Shown: positions 23,921 through 33,011 of the stretch, piece by piece
Layout of the letters: every line of letters starts with the position of its first letter
Numbering within the stretch: the stretch's first letter is position 1
Assembly: GCA_938082855.1 (NCBI GenBank)
Contig: CALKCC010000014.1
Coordinates: forward strand, 1 to 35,560
Source of the DNA: an uncultured Pirellulaceae bacterium
Lineage (GTDB): Bacteria; Planctomycetota; Planctomycetia; Pirellulales; Pirellulaceae
Direction of reading: 5' to 3'
DNA: 35,560 nt
The notes under the pieces: model-generated
The model's input: only the letters and a program-made list of their open reading frames with translations
Databases searched by the model: none
Told to the model about the DNA's origin: nothing
Position numbers and translations under genes: made by a program

Positions 23921-25750
23921 CTAATTGGCAACAGCCACTTCTGTAAGATCCGAAGTTGCTGCCGTCTCACCTTCGCCATGTTCGTCGGCAGCTTCTTCAC
24001 CCTCTTCACCGTGACCATCTTCCGATGCTTCTTCGGCATGTTCTGCTTCGTCTGATTCTTCAGCCGTGGCTAAGGTTTGTTCATATCCTTCTCGCCACTC
24101 ATTCAGCGAAGTAACCTGCTGATCAACAGTTTCATCCATGTACTTGATCAGCGTATTTGGAAAGACTCCAAAGATGATAGCTAAGACCAACAGAATCGCT
24201 CCGGTCGAGAATTCCCGTCCGTTGATTGGCTTGATTTCTTCAGCGTGCGGGCCTTTGTACTCAGGGCCAAGATAAACACGTTGTAAGGTCCAGAGAATAT
24301 ATCCCGCAGTGAAGATGACAACCGAGGCAGAGATTATGGCCAGTAGCGGGCTAAATCGCCAGACACTAAGAACAACCAAAACTTCTCCGATGAACCCACA
24401 AAGTCCGGGAAGACCCAAGCCAGCAAAGAATAGTCCCATTGCCAGAGCGGTATATTTCGGCATCAGGCCGTATAGCCCACCAAATTCGTTGAGGTTCCTG
24501 TGGTGAACTCGGTCATAGATAATACCAACCATAAAGAACATACCGGCTGATGAAATACCGTGTCCGATCATCTGGTACATCGCTCCGGTCACGCCCATCT
24601 TCCAGTAGTCACCGTTACCGAGCATCGTCCAGACACCGAAACCGACGACTACATAGCCCATGTGACTGACCGAACTATAAGCGACCACTCGCTTGAAGTC
24701 GGTTTGAGCCAGAGCCGCGAAGGCTCCATAGACCATACTGGCTACACCAAGACCAACCACAACGTAGGATAACTCTAAACCACCGGCCGGACAGATTGGG
24801 TAACAAATACGGATGATTCCGTAGCCCCCCATCTTCAACAGCACACCGGCAAGAATCATCGAAATTGGAGTTGGAGCTTCCACGTGAGCGTCAGGCAACC
24901 AGGTGTGAACCGGTATCGATGGCACTTTCACAATGAAACCGATAAACAGCAACAAGAAACACCACCACTGTAATTCAGCACTAAAGCAGTCCGTGGTTTG
25001 AGCTAATTCGGCGAGTGCAACCAGATTAAACGTGTGAACAGCTGTTCCACTCTTTATACCTGCCGCCACACTCTTAGTCACGTCCGCATTGATTACGTCA
25101 TTAGCAACCAACTCTTGCAGATTAGCGGGAGCAAGTTGGGTCAGGTCACTGTTGAAGTAGATCATCAAGATGGCGATCAACATCAGAACTGAACCGAGCA
25201 AGGTATAGAGGAAGAACTTAATCGCTGCATATTCACGACGTGGTCCCCCCCAAATTCCAATTAGGAAATACATCGGCAACAGCATGACTTCCCAGAACAC
25301 ATAGAAAAGGAAGAAGTCGAGTGCTAGGAAGACACCGATCATCCCCGTTTCTAGTAGCAGGAATAGAACACAGTATGCCTTAACATGCTTTTTGATGGAC
25401 CAGCTAGCCAGAATTGCCAGGATACTCACACCAGTGGTGAGTAGAACCAATGGAAAACTAATTCCATCGATGCCCATGGCATATTCAATATCGAATGCGG
25501 GTATCCAGGAGATGCTAAATGCATGTTGCATCGATCCGATGCTCTCATCAATCGCGGAACTGTCATTTAAGACAAACGCTGCAAGGCTAACCACGAAAGT
25601 TAGAATCCCGACCCCAAGCGTAAACCCCAGAAGGAAATTCTGGTTGTCCTTCGCGTTCACACCGTTTTCATCCTTTTTGCTAGGAAAACAGGCGACCGCG
25701 AGTGCTCCGAGAGTCGGTAAAAATACAATTAAGCTAATGAGTAGTTCCAT
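23921..25750 (-). CDS. nuoM: NADH-quinone oxidoreductase subunit M, with acidic C-terminal tail
   Basis: This proton-pumping membrane subunit of complex I has 609 residues, about 100 more than E. coli NuoM. The key charged residues are present: Glu154 in FWEVMLLPMYFLIG and Lys275 in GFIVKVPSIPVHTWLPDAHV, followed by the EAPTPISMILAGVLLKMGGYG block and KRVVAYSSVSHMGYV. A loop of about 50 residues (about 200-255) lies between membrane segments, where family members vary. After the last membrane helix, residues about 563-597 form an acidic tail with scattered His (EEASEDGHGEEGEE). GGAAGAG upstream of the ATG is a fair ribosome site. It sits between nuoL and nuoN, as in most nuo operons. Confidence 0.97.
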   Translation of the reverse strand: MELLISLIVFLPTLGALAVACFPSKKDENGVNAKDNQNFLLGFTLGVGILTFVVSLAAFVLNDSSAIDESIGSMQHAFSISWIPAFDIEYAMGIDGISFPLVLLTTGVSILAILASWSIKKHVKAYCVLFLLLETGMIGVFLALDFFLFYVFWEVMLLPMYFLIGIWGGPRREYAAIKFFLYTLLGSVLMLIAILMIYFNSDLTQLAPANLQELVANDVINADVTKSVAAGIKSGTAVHTFNLVALAELAQTTDCFSAELQWWCFLLLFIGFIVKVPSIPVHTWLPDAHVEAPTPISMILAGVLLKMGGYGIIRICYPICPAGGLELSYVVVGLGVASMVYGAFAALAQTDFKRVVAYSSVSHMGYVVVGFGVWTMLGNGDYWKMGVTGAMYQMIGHGISSAGMFFMVGIIYDRVHHRNLNEFGGLYGLMPKYTALAMGLFFAGLGLPGLCGFIGEVLVVLSVWRFSPLLAIISASVVIFTAGYILWTLQRVYLGPEYKGPHAEEIKPINGREFSTGAILLVLAIIFGVFPNTLIKYMDETVDQQVTSLNEWREGYEQTLATAEESDEAEHAEEASEDGHGEEGEEAADEHGEGETAATSDLTEVAVAN

Positions 25751-25833
25751 TTTTTAACTCTTCCAATGGTGTTGAAGCCATTGCTTCGTGTGGAATGAAA
25801 AAGTGTGTTCTTCTAGTTAGTTTTCAAGTGAGT

Positions 25834-28638
25834 CTATTTGGTGCTGGCCGAAGCCGGGTCCCACATAAAGCTCACAAAGACAAAGATTGCCACTGCGCCA
25901 ATAACGATAAACAACACGTACTGACGTAGATTTCCGGTTTGAACTCGACGTAGCGACGTACCGACACGGTATACCGTACCGCCAAGCCAATCGACGAATC
26001 CATCGATGACAAAACCATCTGCAATCCGAGTCCAGATATTCGCAACCTTTTTGGTTGCTCTGGCCGAGAAATGGATGATTGTGTCGAAAATATTCTTATC
26101 AATTGCTGTGACAAACCTGCCGATGACCTTGGACGGTCGTACAAACAGGAAGTCATAAAGCTCATCAAACCACCACTTGTTACTGAGGAAGTTGTAAATA
26201 CCACCAAAGGTGTCTTTAACTTCTGCCGGCTTGAGGAATCTCGTTGGCGGCGTGGCGTACATGAGGAATGCTAGAGAGATACCGATGACACCAGACAGCG
26301 TAGCTAGCCAGGTAACTGGTACTTTGACAGCACTTAAGTGACTTAGGTGTTCATCAGGAACGACGATATCCGATCCCATACCAGCTAGGGTTTCGCCGGC
26401 TACACCTTCAGGACGAGCTGCTTCCAGCATGTATCCCAATTCTGTACCTGATGAAAGAGGGTTCGCCCAGGCCACGCCGATTGCCATGACTGACAGAATC
26501 AGTAATGGATGTACCATGCGTGGGTATTCATGAGCATGGGAAAATCGTTCTTCATCACGCGGTTTACCAACAAACGTCATAAACCACATACGGAACATAT
26601 AGAAGGCGGTAATGGCCGCACTGCCCAAGGCAATCCAGAAGAATGGTCCTCCGAATCCCCAGCCGTTAGCATTCCCCCAACTAAACGCCTGTTCCAGAAT
26701 AGCGTCCTTTGAGTAGTAACCACTGGTCCCAATAATAAACGGGATCCCAGCCCCTGCGATGGCCAGACAGCCAATAAACATGGTCCAAGCGGTGATTGGT
26801 ATCTTCTTACGCAATCCGCCCATCTCTGTCATTTCATTGGTGTGAACCGCATGAATAACTGAACCAGATCCCATAAACAGCAAGGACTTGAAGAATGCGT
26901 GTGTAAACAAGTGCATAAGACCTGCGACCCAACCGCCAACGCCCAGTGCCATGATCATATAACCAAGCTGAGAAATGGTTGAGTAGGCCAGTACTTTCTT
27001 AATGTCGGTCGCAACGATAGCGATTGTCGCTCCGATGAATAGCGTGATCGTTCCGATGATGGCAATGACAAATAATGCTTCTGGTACGAGCATTGGGAAA
27101 AATCTACCAACTAAGAACACTCCGGCGGCAACCATCGTCGCTGAGTGAACCAATGCAGAAACGGGTGTTGGCCCTTCCATCGCATCCGGCAGCCAAACGT
27201 GCAGTGGGAATTGAGCACTTTTCCCAACACATCCACAGAAGATTCCCAGTCCACCCACGATCATCAGCCAGTATCCGAGCGGAGATTTTCCTTCTTCTTC
27301 ACGTTTTTCATTGATCTCTTTCAGAGCCTGCGCTTCACTGACATGATTCTCGGCAGCATACTCTTCAATTTCAGCGGCAAAGAACTGAGTCGCAAAACCA
27401 CTTGGAATCGCAGTTTCTAGTTCTCCGTGCCCACCGTGAGCATCGTCTCCGTGGTGGTTTTCTTCTCCACCATGAGCTTCATCTCCGTGGTGTTCGTCTT
27501 CTTCGCTGTGCTCGTCGTCTCCGTCGTGTTCACCGTCTTTGCCGTGCTCACCCTGATCACCCTCATCACCGTGTTCGCCCTGACCGTCGTGACTGTCATG
27601 TTGGTCTTGATGGTCATGAGCATGTGCTACATGAGCATGAGCGGCGGAACCCATCTGACTAAACAATTCGTCATAGTTAAAAGTCCCAAAGCCAGTCCAG
27701 AAAATCATCAAACCGATGATCATTCCAAAGTCACCCACTCGGTTAACAATGAATGCTTTATTGGCCGCCGTGGAAGCACTTTTTCGTTCGACGTAGAAAC
27801 CAATCAGGAAGAATGAACAGATCCCAACCAATTCCCAGAACACGAATGTCATTGCAATATTGCCGGCCAGTACAAGACCGAGCATGCTGAAGCAGAACAG
27901 CGACAATGCCTGGAAGAATCGTGGGTAACGTCCCTTACGGTGGCAGTGACTTCCGTCTGGCATGACCACTTCATGGTCAACAAACTCATAGTCCTCTTCA
28001 CTAACAGCTTCTCCATCGTGACCGTGATCGTCGTGATGGTCGTCATGGTGATCATCGTGATGGTCATCGTGATGACCTGCACCAGTGAAGATTTTCTTAT
28101 AAAAGTAGCCGAGGAAATTATTGTGTTCCGGGTCGACATGGTGGTCGCGTTTATCTTCGGGCAGCTCATCGTCCATGTACTTGGATGCGTACCAATGGAT
28201 CAAGGTCGCGATGAAGGTAACCATACAGAACATGGCAATCGTCAGTGAGTCGATGTAGTAGCCAATCGTCAGCTTCAGGTCACCAAATGTACCAAGTGTG
28301 TAGTAGTCTCCAGATTTGGGCTCAAACGTGGGGGCTTTGGTACCTTCACCATGAGCATGAGCTGAAGGATGTTCCAAGTGTTCCAAATGCTCTTTGTTTG
28401 CCTGCTTTAGTTCACTTAATGCAGTTAGGTTGGATTCGCCGTTAGAGTTGGAGTCGCCCAACCATACAAACAAGGAAATAAACGAAAGAATTGCAGCACC
28501 GACAATCGCCGCCAACGAGATATTCGCAGCATGCTTACTTTGCCCTCTCCGACGGAGGGAATGGCCAAGTAACAGGTTTACGAAAAACGCAATTAATGGC
28601 AGTAATACAGCAGTGCCTAATAATATGTGAAGTTCCAT
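25834..28638 (-). CDS. nuoL: NADH-quinone oxidoreductase subunit L, with His/Asp-rich insertions
   Basis: This distal proton-pumping subunit of complex I has 934 residues against about 613 in E. coli. The channel residues remain: Glu269 in FVFWELVGICSFFLIGF, Lys473 in GKSAQFPLHVWLPDAMEGPT, and DIKKVLAYSTISQLGYM. The C-terminal part keeps the region forming the long lateral helix and final anchor (from about 800). The extra length lies in three segments: about 66-110 with EHLEHLEHPSAHAHGE, about 160-240 with four HHDD units (189-204), and about 333-450 with a long His/Asp/Glu/Gly run (333-405). The ATG overlaps the nuoK stop by one base (TAATG). Identity is certain; the role of the inserts is unknown. 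Confidence 0.97.
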   Translation of the reverse strand: MELHILLGTAVLLPLIAFFVNLLLGHSLRRRGQSKHAANISLAAIVGAAILSFISLFVWLGDSNSNGESNLTALSELKQANKEHLEHLEHPSAHAHGEGTKAPTFEPKSGDYYTLGTFGDLKLTIGYYIDSLTIAMFCMVTFIATLIHWYASKYMDDELPEDKRDHHVDPEHNNFLGYFYKKIFTGAGHHDDHHDDHHDDHHDDHGHDGEAVSEEDYEFVDHEVVMPDGSHCHRKGRYPRFFQALSLFCFSMLGLVLAGNIAMTFVFWELVGICSFFLIGFYVERKSASTAANKAFIVNRVGDFGMIIGLMIFWTGFGTFNYDELFSQMGSAAHAHVAHAHDHQDQHDSHDGQGEHGDEGDQGEHGKDGEHDGDDEHSEEDEHHGDEAHGGEENHHGDDAHGGHGELETAIPSGFATQFFAAEIEEYAAENHVSEAQALKEINEKREEEGKSPLGYWLMIVGGLGIFCGCVGKSAQFPLHVWLPDAMEGPTPVSALVHSATMVAAGVFLVGRFFPMLVPEALFVIAIIGTITLFIGATIAIVATDIKKVLAYSTISQLGYMIMALGVGGWVAGLMHLFTHAFFKSLLFMGSGSVIHAVHTNEMTEMGGLRKKIPITAWTMFIGCLAIAGAGIPFIIGTSGYYSKDAILEQAFSWGNANGWGFGGPFFWIALGSAAITAFYMFRMWFMTFVGKPRDEERFSHAHEYPRMVHPLLILSVMAIGVAWANPLSSGTELGYMLEAARPEGVAGETLAGMGSDIVVPDEHLSHLSAVKVPVTWLATLSGVIGISLAFLMYATPPTRFLKPAEVKDTFGGIYNFLSNKWWFDELYDFLFVRPSKVIGRFVTAIDKNIFDTIIHFSARATKKVANIWTRIADGFVIDGFVDWLGGTVYRVGTSLRRVQTGNLRQYVLFIVIGAVAIFVFVSFMWDPASASTK
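27424..27642 (-). repeat. His/Asp/Glu/Gly low-complexity segment in nuoL
   Basis: About 73 codons rich in His, Asp, Glu and Gly (for example HGDEGDQGEHGKDGEHDGDD). By comparison with E. coli NuoL topology it should lie in the loop after the FNYDEL segment, probably on the periplasmic side. Confidence 0.8.
28018..28074 (-). repeat. HHDD tetrapeptide repeat in nuoL (12 nt unit)
   Basis: Four consecutive HHDD units (residues 189-204) followed by HGH, giving 10 His in 19 residues. The 12 nt unit preserves the frame, so copy number may vary without loss of function. Confidence 0.85.
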
Positions 28639-28973
28639 TAGCCGTTTAACTCGTTCGCTCGATCTACGTCCACAGTGTTGTGGTTGTTATAAAAATTCAA
28701 GGCAATTGCCAGTGCCACAGCTGCTTCAGCTGCGGCAAGCACAATCACAAACAGAGCAATTAACTGCCCGTCTAACCCCAATGAGCCCTCGGGGCGAAGT
28801 ACTTTACTTCCAAATGCAATGAAGTTCATGTTGGCACCATTGAGCACTAACTCAACTCCCATCAAGACTCCCAGTAAGTTGCGTTTTGTGGCCATACAGA
28901 CGGCGCCGAGTACAAACAACACGGCTCCCACTGCGAGGTACCAGGAAACGGTAACTGTTCCAATTAACAACAT
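28638..28973 (-). CDS. nuoK: NADH-quinone oxidoreductase subunit K
   Basis: This small membrane subunit of complex I has 111 residues, a normal length. Three membrane helices are visible (about 11-27, 32-53, 70-92). The two buried glutamates needed for proton transfer are present: Glu41 in LMGVELVLNGANMNFIAF and Glu83 in LAAAEAAVALAIAL. The ending is charged (NNHNTVDVDRANELNG). The gene lies 33 bp after nuoJ, and its stop overlaps the nuoL start by one base (TAATG), showing tight coupling. The ATG at 28973 has only a weak GGA 11 nt upstream. Confidence 0.97.
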   Translation of the reverse strand: MLLIGTVTVSWYLAVGAVLFVLGAVCMATKRNLLGVLMGVELVLNGANMNFIAFGSKVLRPEGSLGLDGQLIALFVIVLAAAEAAVALAIALNFYNNHNTVDVDRANELNG

Positions 28974-29006
28974 TTTGAAATTCCAATCACTTCCTATAGT
29001 GAATGA

Positions 29007-29747
29007 CTAGTCCTCATCGTTAGGGTCAAGCGGGTTTAATGCCGACTTCCCTTTATGAGTTACTACGTACTTTGCTTCTTCCAATGGTTCTTCTTCGTGT
29101 TCCATCTTGAACAACATCAATTTCGCACGACTGCTCTTATCATCTGTCGCGTGAGATAGTTTTTTGGTGCGAGCCATATAAGCTGCACCAATAAGAACCA
29201 CTAATAGATGAAACGAAACGATGATAAACGGCATCAGATAGCCTGATTTTCCATCTGCCACCGCATCGGTTGATTCACCTAATGTATCCACTCGAATTCC
29301 TGTCAGTGCCAACCCTAAAGGCGTTGCCTCTTTGGTGGCAGAAACATGGGCATCATTAATATCCTGAGGTGTTCGCCAGTCTTCCGCACCAAAAGCACCG
29401 AAGAGCAGAACCATCAGCAGGGATCCGCCAACGATTGTCGCCAGAATCCAATCCTGAGTATGTGTATCCATATTGATGAAGTCTTTTTGAGCGGTCAGCA
29501 TGACGCCAAAAATCAACAGTACCAACGTACCGCCAACATAGATCATCAACTGCATCGCCCCGACGAATTCAGCACCTGCCAGGAAAAATAAACCGGCAGT
29601 GGATCCGAGTGAAAGGACGAGATAAAACGCCATTCGAACGACGTTCTTACTCAGCAGGACACCAAAGCCAAATCCAATGGCAATCGTGGCAAAGATAATA
29701 AAGAAGAACTGGTGCCAATAAGGCCACGCTACTGCGATCAAATCCAT
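29007..29747 (-). CDS. nuoJ: NADH-quinone oxidoreductase subunit J
   Basis: This membrane subunit of complex I has five membrane segments at about 11-32, 38-57, 65-87, 100-120 and 172-192. The third carries the conserved AMQLMIYVGGTLVLLIFGVML stretch whose helix bulge takes part in coupling (quoted in part here as MIYVGG). At 246 residues it is longer than the usual 170-185. The extra length is a polar loop of about 50 residues before the last helix and a charged C-terminal tail of about 50 residues (EHEEEPLEEAKYVV). A perfect AAGGAGGTGA ribosome site, located inside nuoH, precedes it, and its ATG overlaps the nuoH stop by one base. Confidence 0.95.
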   Translation of the reverse strand: MDLIAVAWPYWHQFFFIIFATIAIGFGFGVLLSKNVVRMAFYLVLSLGSTAGLFFLAGAEFVGAMQLMIYVGGTLVLLIFGVMLTAQKDFINMDTHTQDWILATIVGGSLLMVLLFGAFGAEDWRTPQDINDAHVSATKEATPLGLALTGIRVDTLGESTDAVADGKSGYLMPFIIVSFHLLVVLIGAAYMARTKKLSHATDDKSSRAKLMLFKMEHEEEPLEEAKYVVTHKGKSALNPLDPNDED

Positions 29748-31030
29748 TATCGTTCACCTCCTTTCACGACCGAAACAGGTAGTGTCTTTACGGTCACCGA
29801 ATCTGCATTGGCTGTTTTATCTTCTTGGTGCGGCTCGGGATCCGGGATACCTGACGCAGGACTTGCATCAGCCGCAGGAGTCACCTCTACACCTTCAGTC
29901 CACATTTCATGTTTTTCATAACGAGGATTACCTACCAATGAATTGGCCGTCGGCAGATCAAGATACTGCCAGGTCGTCGCTCCGATAAACCCAAGCGCTG
30001 CAAGCGGGACGCAATACTTCAGACACATGGTCATCACTTGGTCAATTCGCAAACGAGGGAATGTCCAGCGAATCCACATCATCACGGTTACGCCGATTAA
30101 GCCTTTAAGCAGAAGGTTCCCCACTCCAATGATGCGAGAAATATTCAAGCCCCAGGTTCCACCGATGGTCTCACCGATCCATTGCCCAACCGGAATCGGG
30201 CCGTGTGAACCGCCAAAGAACAGGATGCTTGCCAGAGCTGAGACAACAAACATCGAGCTGTATTCAGCCATGAAGAATAAACTCCATCTCAATCCTGAAT
30301 ACTCTGTATGGAATCCGGCAACCAATTCACTTTCCGCTTCGGCCAAGTCAAACGGAGCTCGATTGACTCCGGCTGTGGCACAGGTGAAGTAAATAATCGC
30401 CGTGAGGAATGTAAATGGATCATTAAAGACAAGCCAGTTGGTGAACAGCCCAGCCTGCATATTTCCGATGGTTGTCAAATTCATGGTGCCGCAGATCATG
30501 ACTGGCACAACGACACACATTCCTAAAGGAACTTCATAACTAACGACTTGAGCCGCTTCACGCATCGCACCGAACAATGACCATTTCGAACCGGATGCAT
30601 AACCGGCCAAAATCACGCTAAACACTTCCAGTCCCAGAACTGCCAGGACAAAGAACACAGCTGTATTGACATGCTGAGCGACCACGCCGTCTGCAAACGG
30701 CAGGGCAATAAAGGCAGCGTAACTAGCGGCCAAACCAACATAGGGGGCGATCTTAAACAGAAAGCGATCTGCAAGATCTGGGGTAATGTCTTCTTTGGCA
30801 ATCAGCTTAATACCGTCAGCCAGAGTTTGTAGCCAACCGTACTTCCCACCGACACGGGTTGGTCCAAGTCGGTCCTGAATACGACCGGAAATTTTTCGCT
30901 CCATCCAAATGAAGAGCAACGCTCCGACCGCCACAACGTGCAAAATAAGCACGGCTGCAATAAGCGCGGCAATCAAATAGCCGACCCAGGAGTCGCCGAT
31001 GCCGAAAATATTGTTTATAAAATCTGCCAT
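29747..31030 (-). CDS. nuoH: NADH-quinone oxidoreductase subunit H
   Basis: This membrane subunit forms the quinone entry site together with NuoB and NuoD. The 427-residue protein has the diagnostic MERKISGRIQDRLGPTRVGG loop, AKEDITPDLAD, MREAAQVVSYEVPLG and NRAPFDLAEAESELVAGFHT, all near-invariant in NuoH. E. coli NuoH has 325 residues. Part of the difference is a non-conserved hydrophilic tail (about 365-427, with ASPASGIPDPEPHQEDK). The gene is preceded by nuoD with a 61 bp gap, and its end carries the ribosome site of nuoJ. Confidence 0.97.
   Translation of the reverse strand: MADFINNIFGIGDSWVGYLIAALIAAVLILHVVAVGALLFIWMERKISGRIQDRLGPTRVGGKYGWLQTLADGIKLIAKEDITPDLADRFLFKIAPYVGLAASYAAFIALPFADGVVAQHVNTAVFFVLAVLGLEVFSVILAGYASGSKWSLFGAMREAAQVVSYEVPLGMCVVVPVMICGTMNLTTIGNMQAGLFTNWLVFNDPFTFLTAIIYFTCATAGVNRAPFDLAEAESELVAGFHTEYSGLRWSLFFMAEYSSMFVVSALASILFFGGSHGPIPVGQWIGETIGGTWGLNISRIIGVGNLLLKGLIGVTVMMWIRWTFPRLRIDQVMTMCLKYCVPLAALGFIGATTWQYLDLPTANSLVGNPRYEKHEMWTEGVEVTPAADASPASGIPDPEPHQEDKTANADSVTVKTLPVSVVKGGER
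29754..29763 (-). promoter_or_regulatory. Consensus Shine-Dalgarno for nuoJ inside nuoH
   Basis: AAGGAGGTGA on the minus strand ends 6 nt before the nuoJ ATG. It is a full match to the 16S anti-SD and the strongest ribosome site in the window. Confidence 0.8.
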
Positions 31031-31091
31031 TTAACTGGCCTTATTCCTAATTGTCTCTAAGTCGATAACAACGAAATTTAACTCGCCCGCA

Positions 31092-32330
31092 TTAGCGGTC
31101 AATTTCTCCCATCACCACATCCAGGCTCCCAACGATCGCCGGAATATCCGCCAGTAGAATTCCCTGACAGAGTGGAGCAGTTACTGAGAGGTTACAGAAC
31201 GAGCTACTACGAGCCCGAACTCGCCAGGGAATCGAGTCGCCATTACCGACGACATAAAATCCCATCTGACCACGGGGAGCTTCAGTTTCCATGTATGCTT
31301 CTTTAGCCGGTAATTTCTGAACCAGCTTAATAGGCGTTCCCCAATCACCCGATGTCGCTTCATATTTTTCAATGGCCTGTTCGATCAGGCGGACAGACTG
31401 AACAACCTCCAGCATCCGCACATAGAATCGATGCCAGCAATCCCCAAGGATTGCCTGGCGTGGGATTTCTGGATAATCCAGTGAATCGCCGTGGAATTCG
31501 TAATTGGATTCCGGATACTTTCCGGTTTCAGGATCTGCACAAATGACATCGAACACATAGCCTTCGTACATTTCGGTATAGCGTTCTTCACCATGGAATC
31601 GCAAGTCATGATAGACACCACTTCCACGAAGCACTGGTCCGGTACAACCGTAATCCACGGCCATCTTGGCTGACATCACGCCGATACCTGCCGTACGCGA
31701 TACAAAAATCGAGTTGGTGGTCAGCAGAGTATGTAATTCAGGAATCACTTCTTTGAACTGATTCAGGAATTGACGACATTTGTCGGTCCAGCCAACCGGC
31801 AAATCTGCGGTGGCTCCACCAGGTGTGAGATAACTGTAGGTCAATCGAGCTCCGCAAGCTTCTTCAAACAGATTGAGAATTTTCTCTCGCTCACGAAAAC
31901 CATAAAGAAACGGAGTAAACGAACCCAGGTCGAGTCCATAAGTCCCCATCGCTACCAGATGGCTGGCGATACGCCCCATCTCAGAAATAATCACTCGCAA
32001 ATGCCGACCACGTTCAGGAAGATCATATTCGAGCAACTTTTCAATTACTAAAGACCAGCCAAGATTCATATTCATGGCTGCCAGATAATCCATTCGATCT
32101 GTATAAGGAATCCACTGACGAGCAGTTAGGTTTTCACCAATCTTTTCAGCACAACGATGCAGATACCCCAGATGAGGTTCAACGTCTGAAACAACTTCAC
32201 CATCGGTACGCAGTACAAGACGCAACACCCCGTGAGTACTGGGGTGCTGAGGTCCCATATTAATGAGCATTTCATCCGTTCGGACGTCAAACTCAATTAC
32301 GCGAGGATCATCAATCTTTGAAGTGGCCAT
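31092..32330 (-). CDS. nuoD: NADH-quinone oxidoreductase subunit D
   Basis: This 49 kDa-type subunit of the peripheral arm holds the quinone-binding site with NuoB. The 412-residue protein has MGPQHPSTHGVLRLVLRTDG with the quinone-site His, EPHLGYLHRCAEKIGEN, the Tyr in TDRMDYLAAMN, then MGRIASHLVAMGTYGLDLG. It ends with APRGQMGFYVVGNG and SLDVVMGEIDR, the usual C-terminal Asp-Arg. It is separate from nuoC, unlike the fused nuoCD of E. coli. An 84 bp gap to nuoC contains a 15 bp duplication. No strong ribosome site precedes the ATG. Confidence 0.97.
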   Translation of the reverse strand: MATSKIDDPRVIEFDVRTDEMLINMGPQHPSTHGVLRLVLRTDGEVVSDVEPHLGYLHRCAEKIGENLTARQWIPYTDRMDYLAAMNMNLGWSLVIEKLLEYDLPERGRHLRVIISEMGRIASHLVAMGTYGLDLGSFTPFLYGFREREKILNLFEEACGARLTYSYLTPGGATADLPVGWTDKCRQFLNQFKEVIPELHTLLTTNSIFVSRTAGIGVMSAKMAVDYGCTGPVLRGSGVYHDLRFHGEERYTEMYEGYVFDVICADPETGKYPESNYEFHGDSLDYPEIPRQAILGDCWHRFYVRMLEVVQSVRLIEQAIEKYEATSGDWGTPIKLVQKLPAKEAYMETEAPRGQMGFYVVGNGDSIPWRVRARSSSFCNLSVTAPLCQGILLADIPAIVGSLDVVMGEIDR

Positions 32331-32389
32331 ACTCGAATTTATTCCACAATAACCTTAGTTGGTTTTACTACCCAAAATTCTCTACTATC

Positions 32390-32419
32390 AATCTCTGCGT
32401 TAGCAATCTCTGCGTTAGC
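32390..32419. repeat. 15 bp tandem duplication over the nuoC stop codon
   Basis: AATCTCTGCGTTAGC occurs twice in direct succession (32390-32404 and 32405-32419). The right copy includes the nuoC stop codon (TAA on the minus strand, 32415-32417); the left copy lies in the nuoC-nuoD gap. Confidence 0.85.
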
Positions 32420-32945
32420 GTCCTCGAATCCCGTGATATTCCAACGGCATTTCGTAGTCTTTACGCAAAGGATGCCCTTCCCAGTCATCAGGACAGAGAA
32501 TTCGTTTCAGATGCGGGTGCCCTAGAAAATTCACTCCAGACAAGTCATAAGCCTCGCGTTCGTGCCAGTCGGCGGTTGCCCACACACCAGCTACAGACGG
32601 CACGGTCGGCAATTCACCTTCCACTCCGTTTTTCCATCGAGGAATTTTCACCTTCAGCACCAAAGTCAATTTGGTAGCAATACTACTCAAGTGATAAACC
32701 ACTTCCAGATGGGGTTCCCAATCAACCTTCGCGGCTTTCTTGGGGTCTGTCTCCAGATAGTCAACTACGGTGATGCTGTTACACATATCGAAGCGAAAGC
32801 CTTCAGCTTCCTTAAGAAACTGACAGACTTCGACTAACACACTGGGATTTAATTCCACCCATTCATCAATCGCTTCGAGATTCACATCGATGATGCCTTC
32901 ACCGAATTTAGCTCGAAGTTCAGATACCAGAGGGATTTCACTCAT
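32415..32945 (-). CDS. nuoC: NADH-quinone oxidoreductase subunit C
   Basis: This 30 kDa-type subunit of the complex I peripheral arm has 176 residues. The C-terminal signature is intact: TADWHEREAYDLSGVNFLGH, then RILCPDDWEGHPLRKDYE. The N-terminal domain has the expected FDMCNSITVVDYLE segment, where many homologs read L-x-D-L-x-x-V-D. AAGGT lies about 12 nt upstream of the ATG. It follows nuoA directly; in most operons nuoB stands between A and C, and here it is absent, with only 66 bp between the two genes. Confidence 0.96.
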   Translation of the reverse strand: MSEIPLVSELRAKFGEGIIDVNLEAIDEWVELNPSVLVEVCQFLKEAEGFRFDMCNSITVVDYLETDPKKAAKVDWEPHLEVVYHLSSIATKLTLVLKVKIPRWKNGVEGELPTVPSVAGVWATADWHEREAYDLSGVNFLGHPHLKRILCPDDWEGHPLRKDYEMPLEYHGIRGR

Positions 32946-33011
32946 TTGTTCGTTTACCTTTTTTGCCTGCTTGCCCGTTTGTCAGCTTGTTATTCCAACC
33001 TATTCAATTCC

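Noticed and set aside
27402-28248. Several ORFs on both strands over the nuoL His-rich segments, up to 129 residues
   Set aside because: They are shadows of the repetitive His/Asp codons. The nuoL frame continues through with conserved motifs on both sides.
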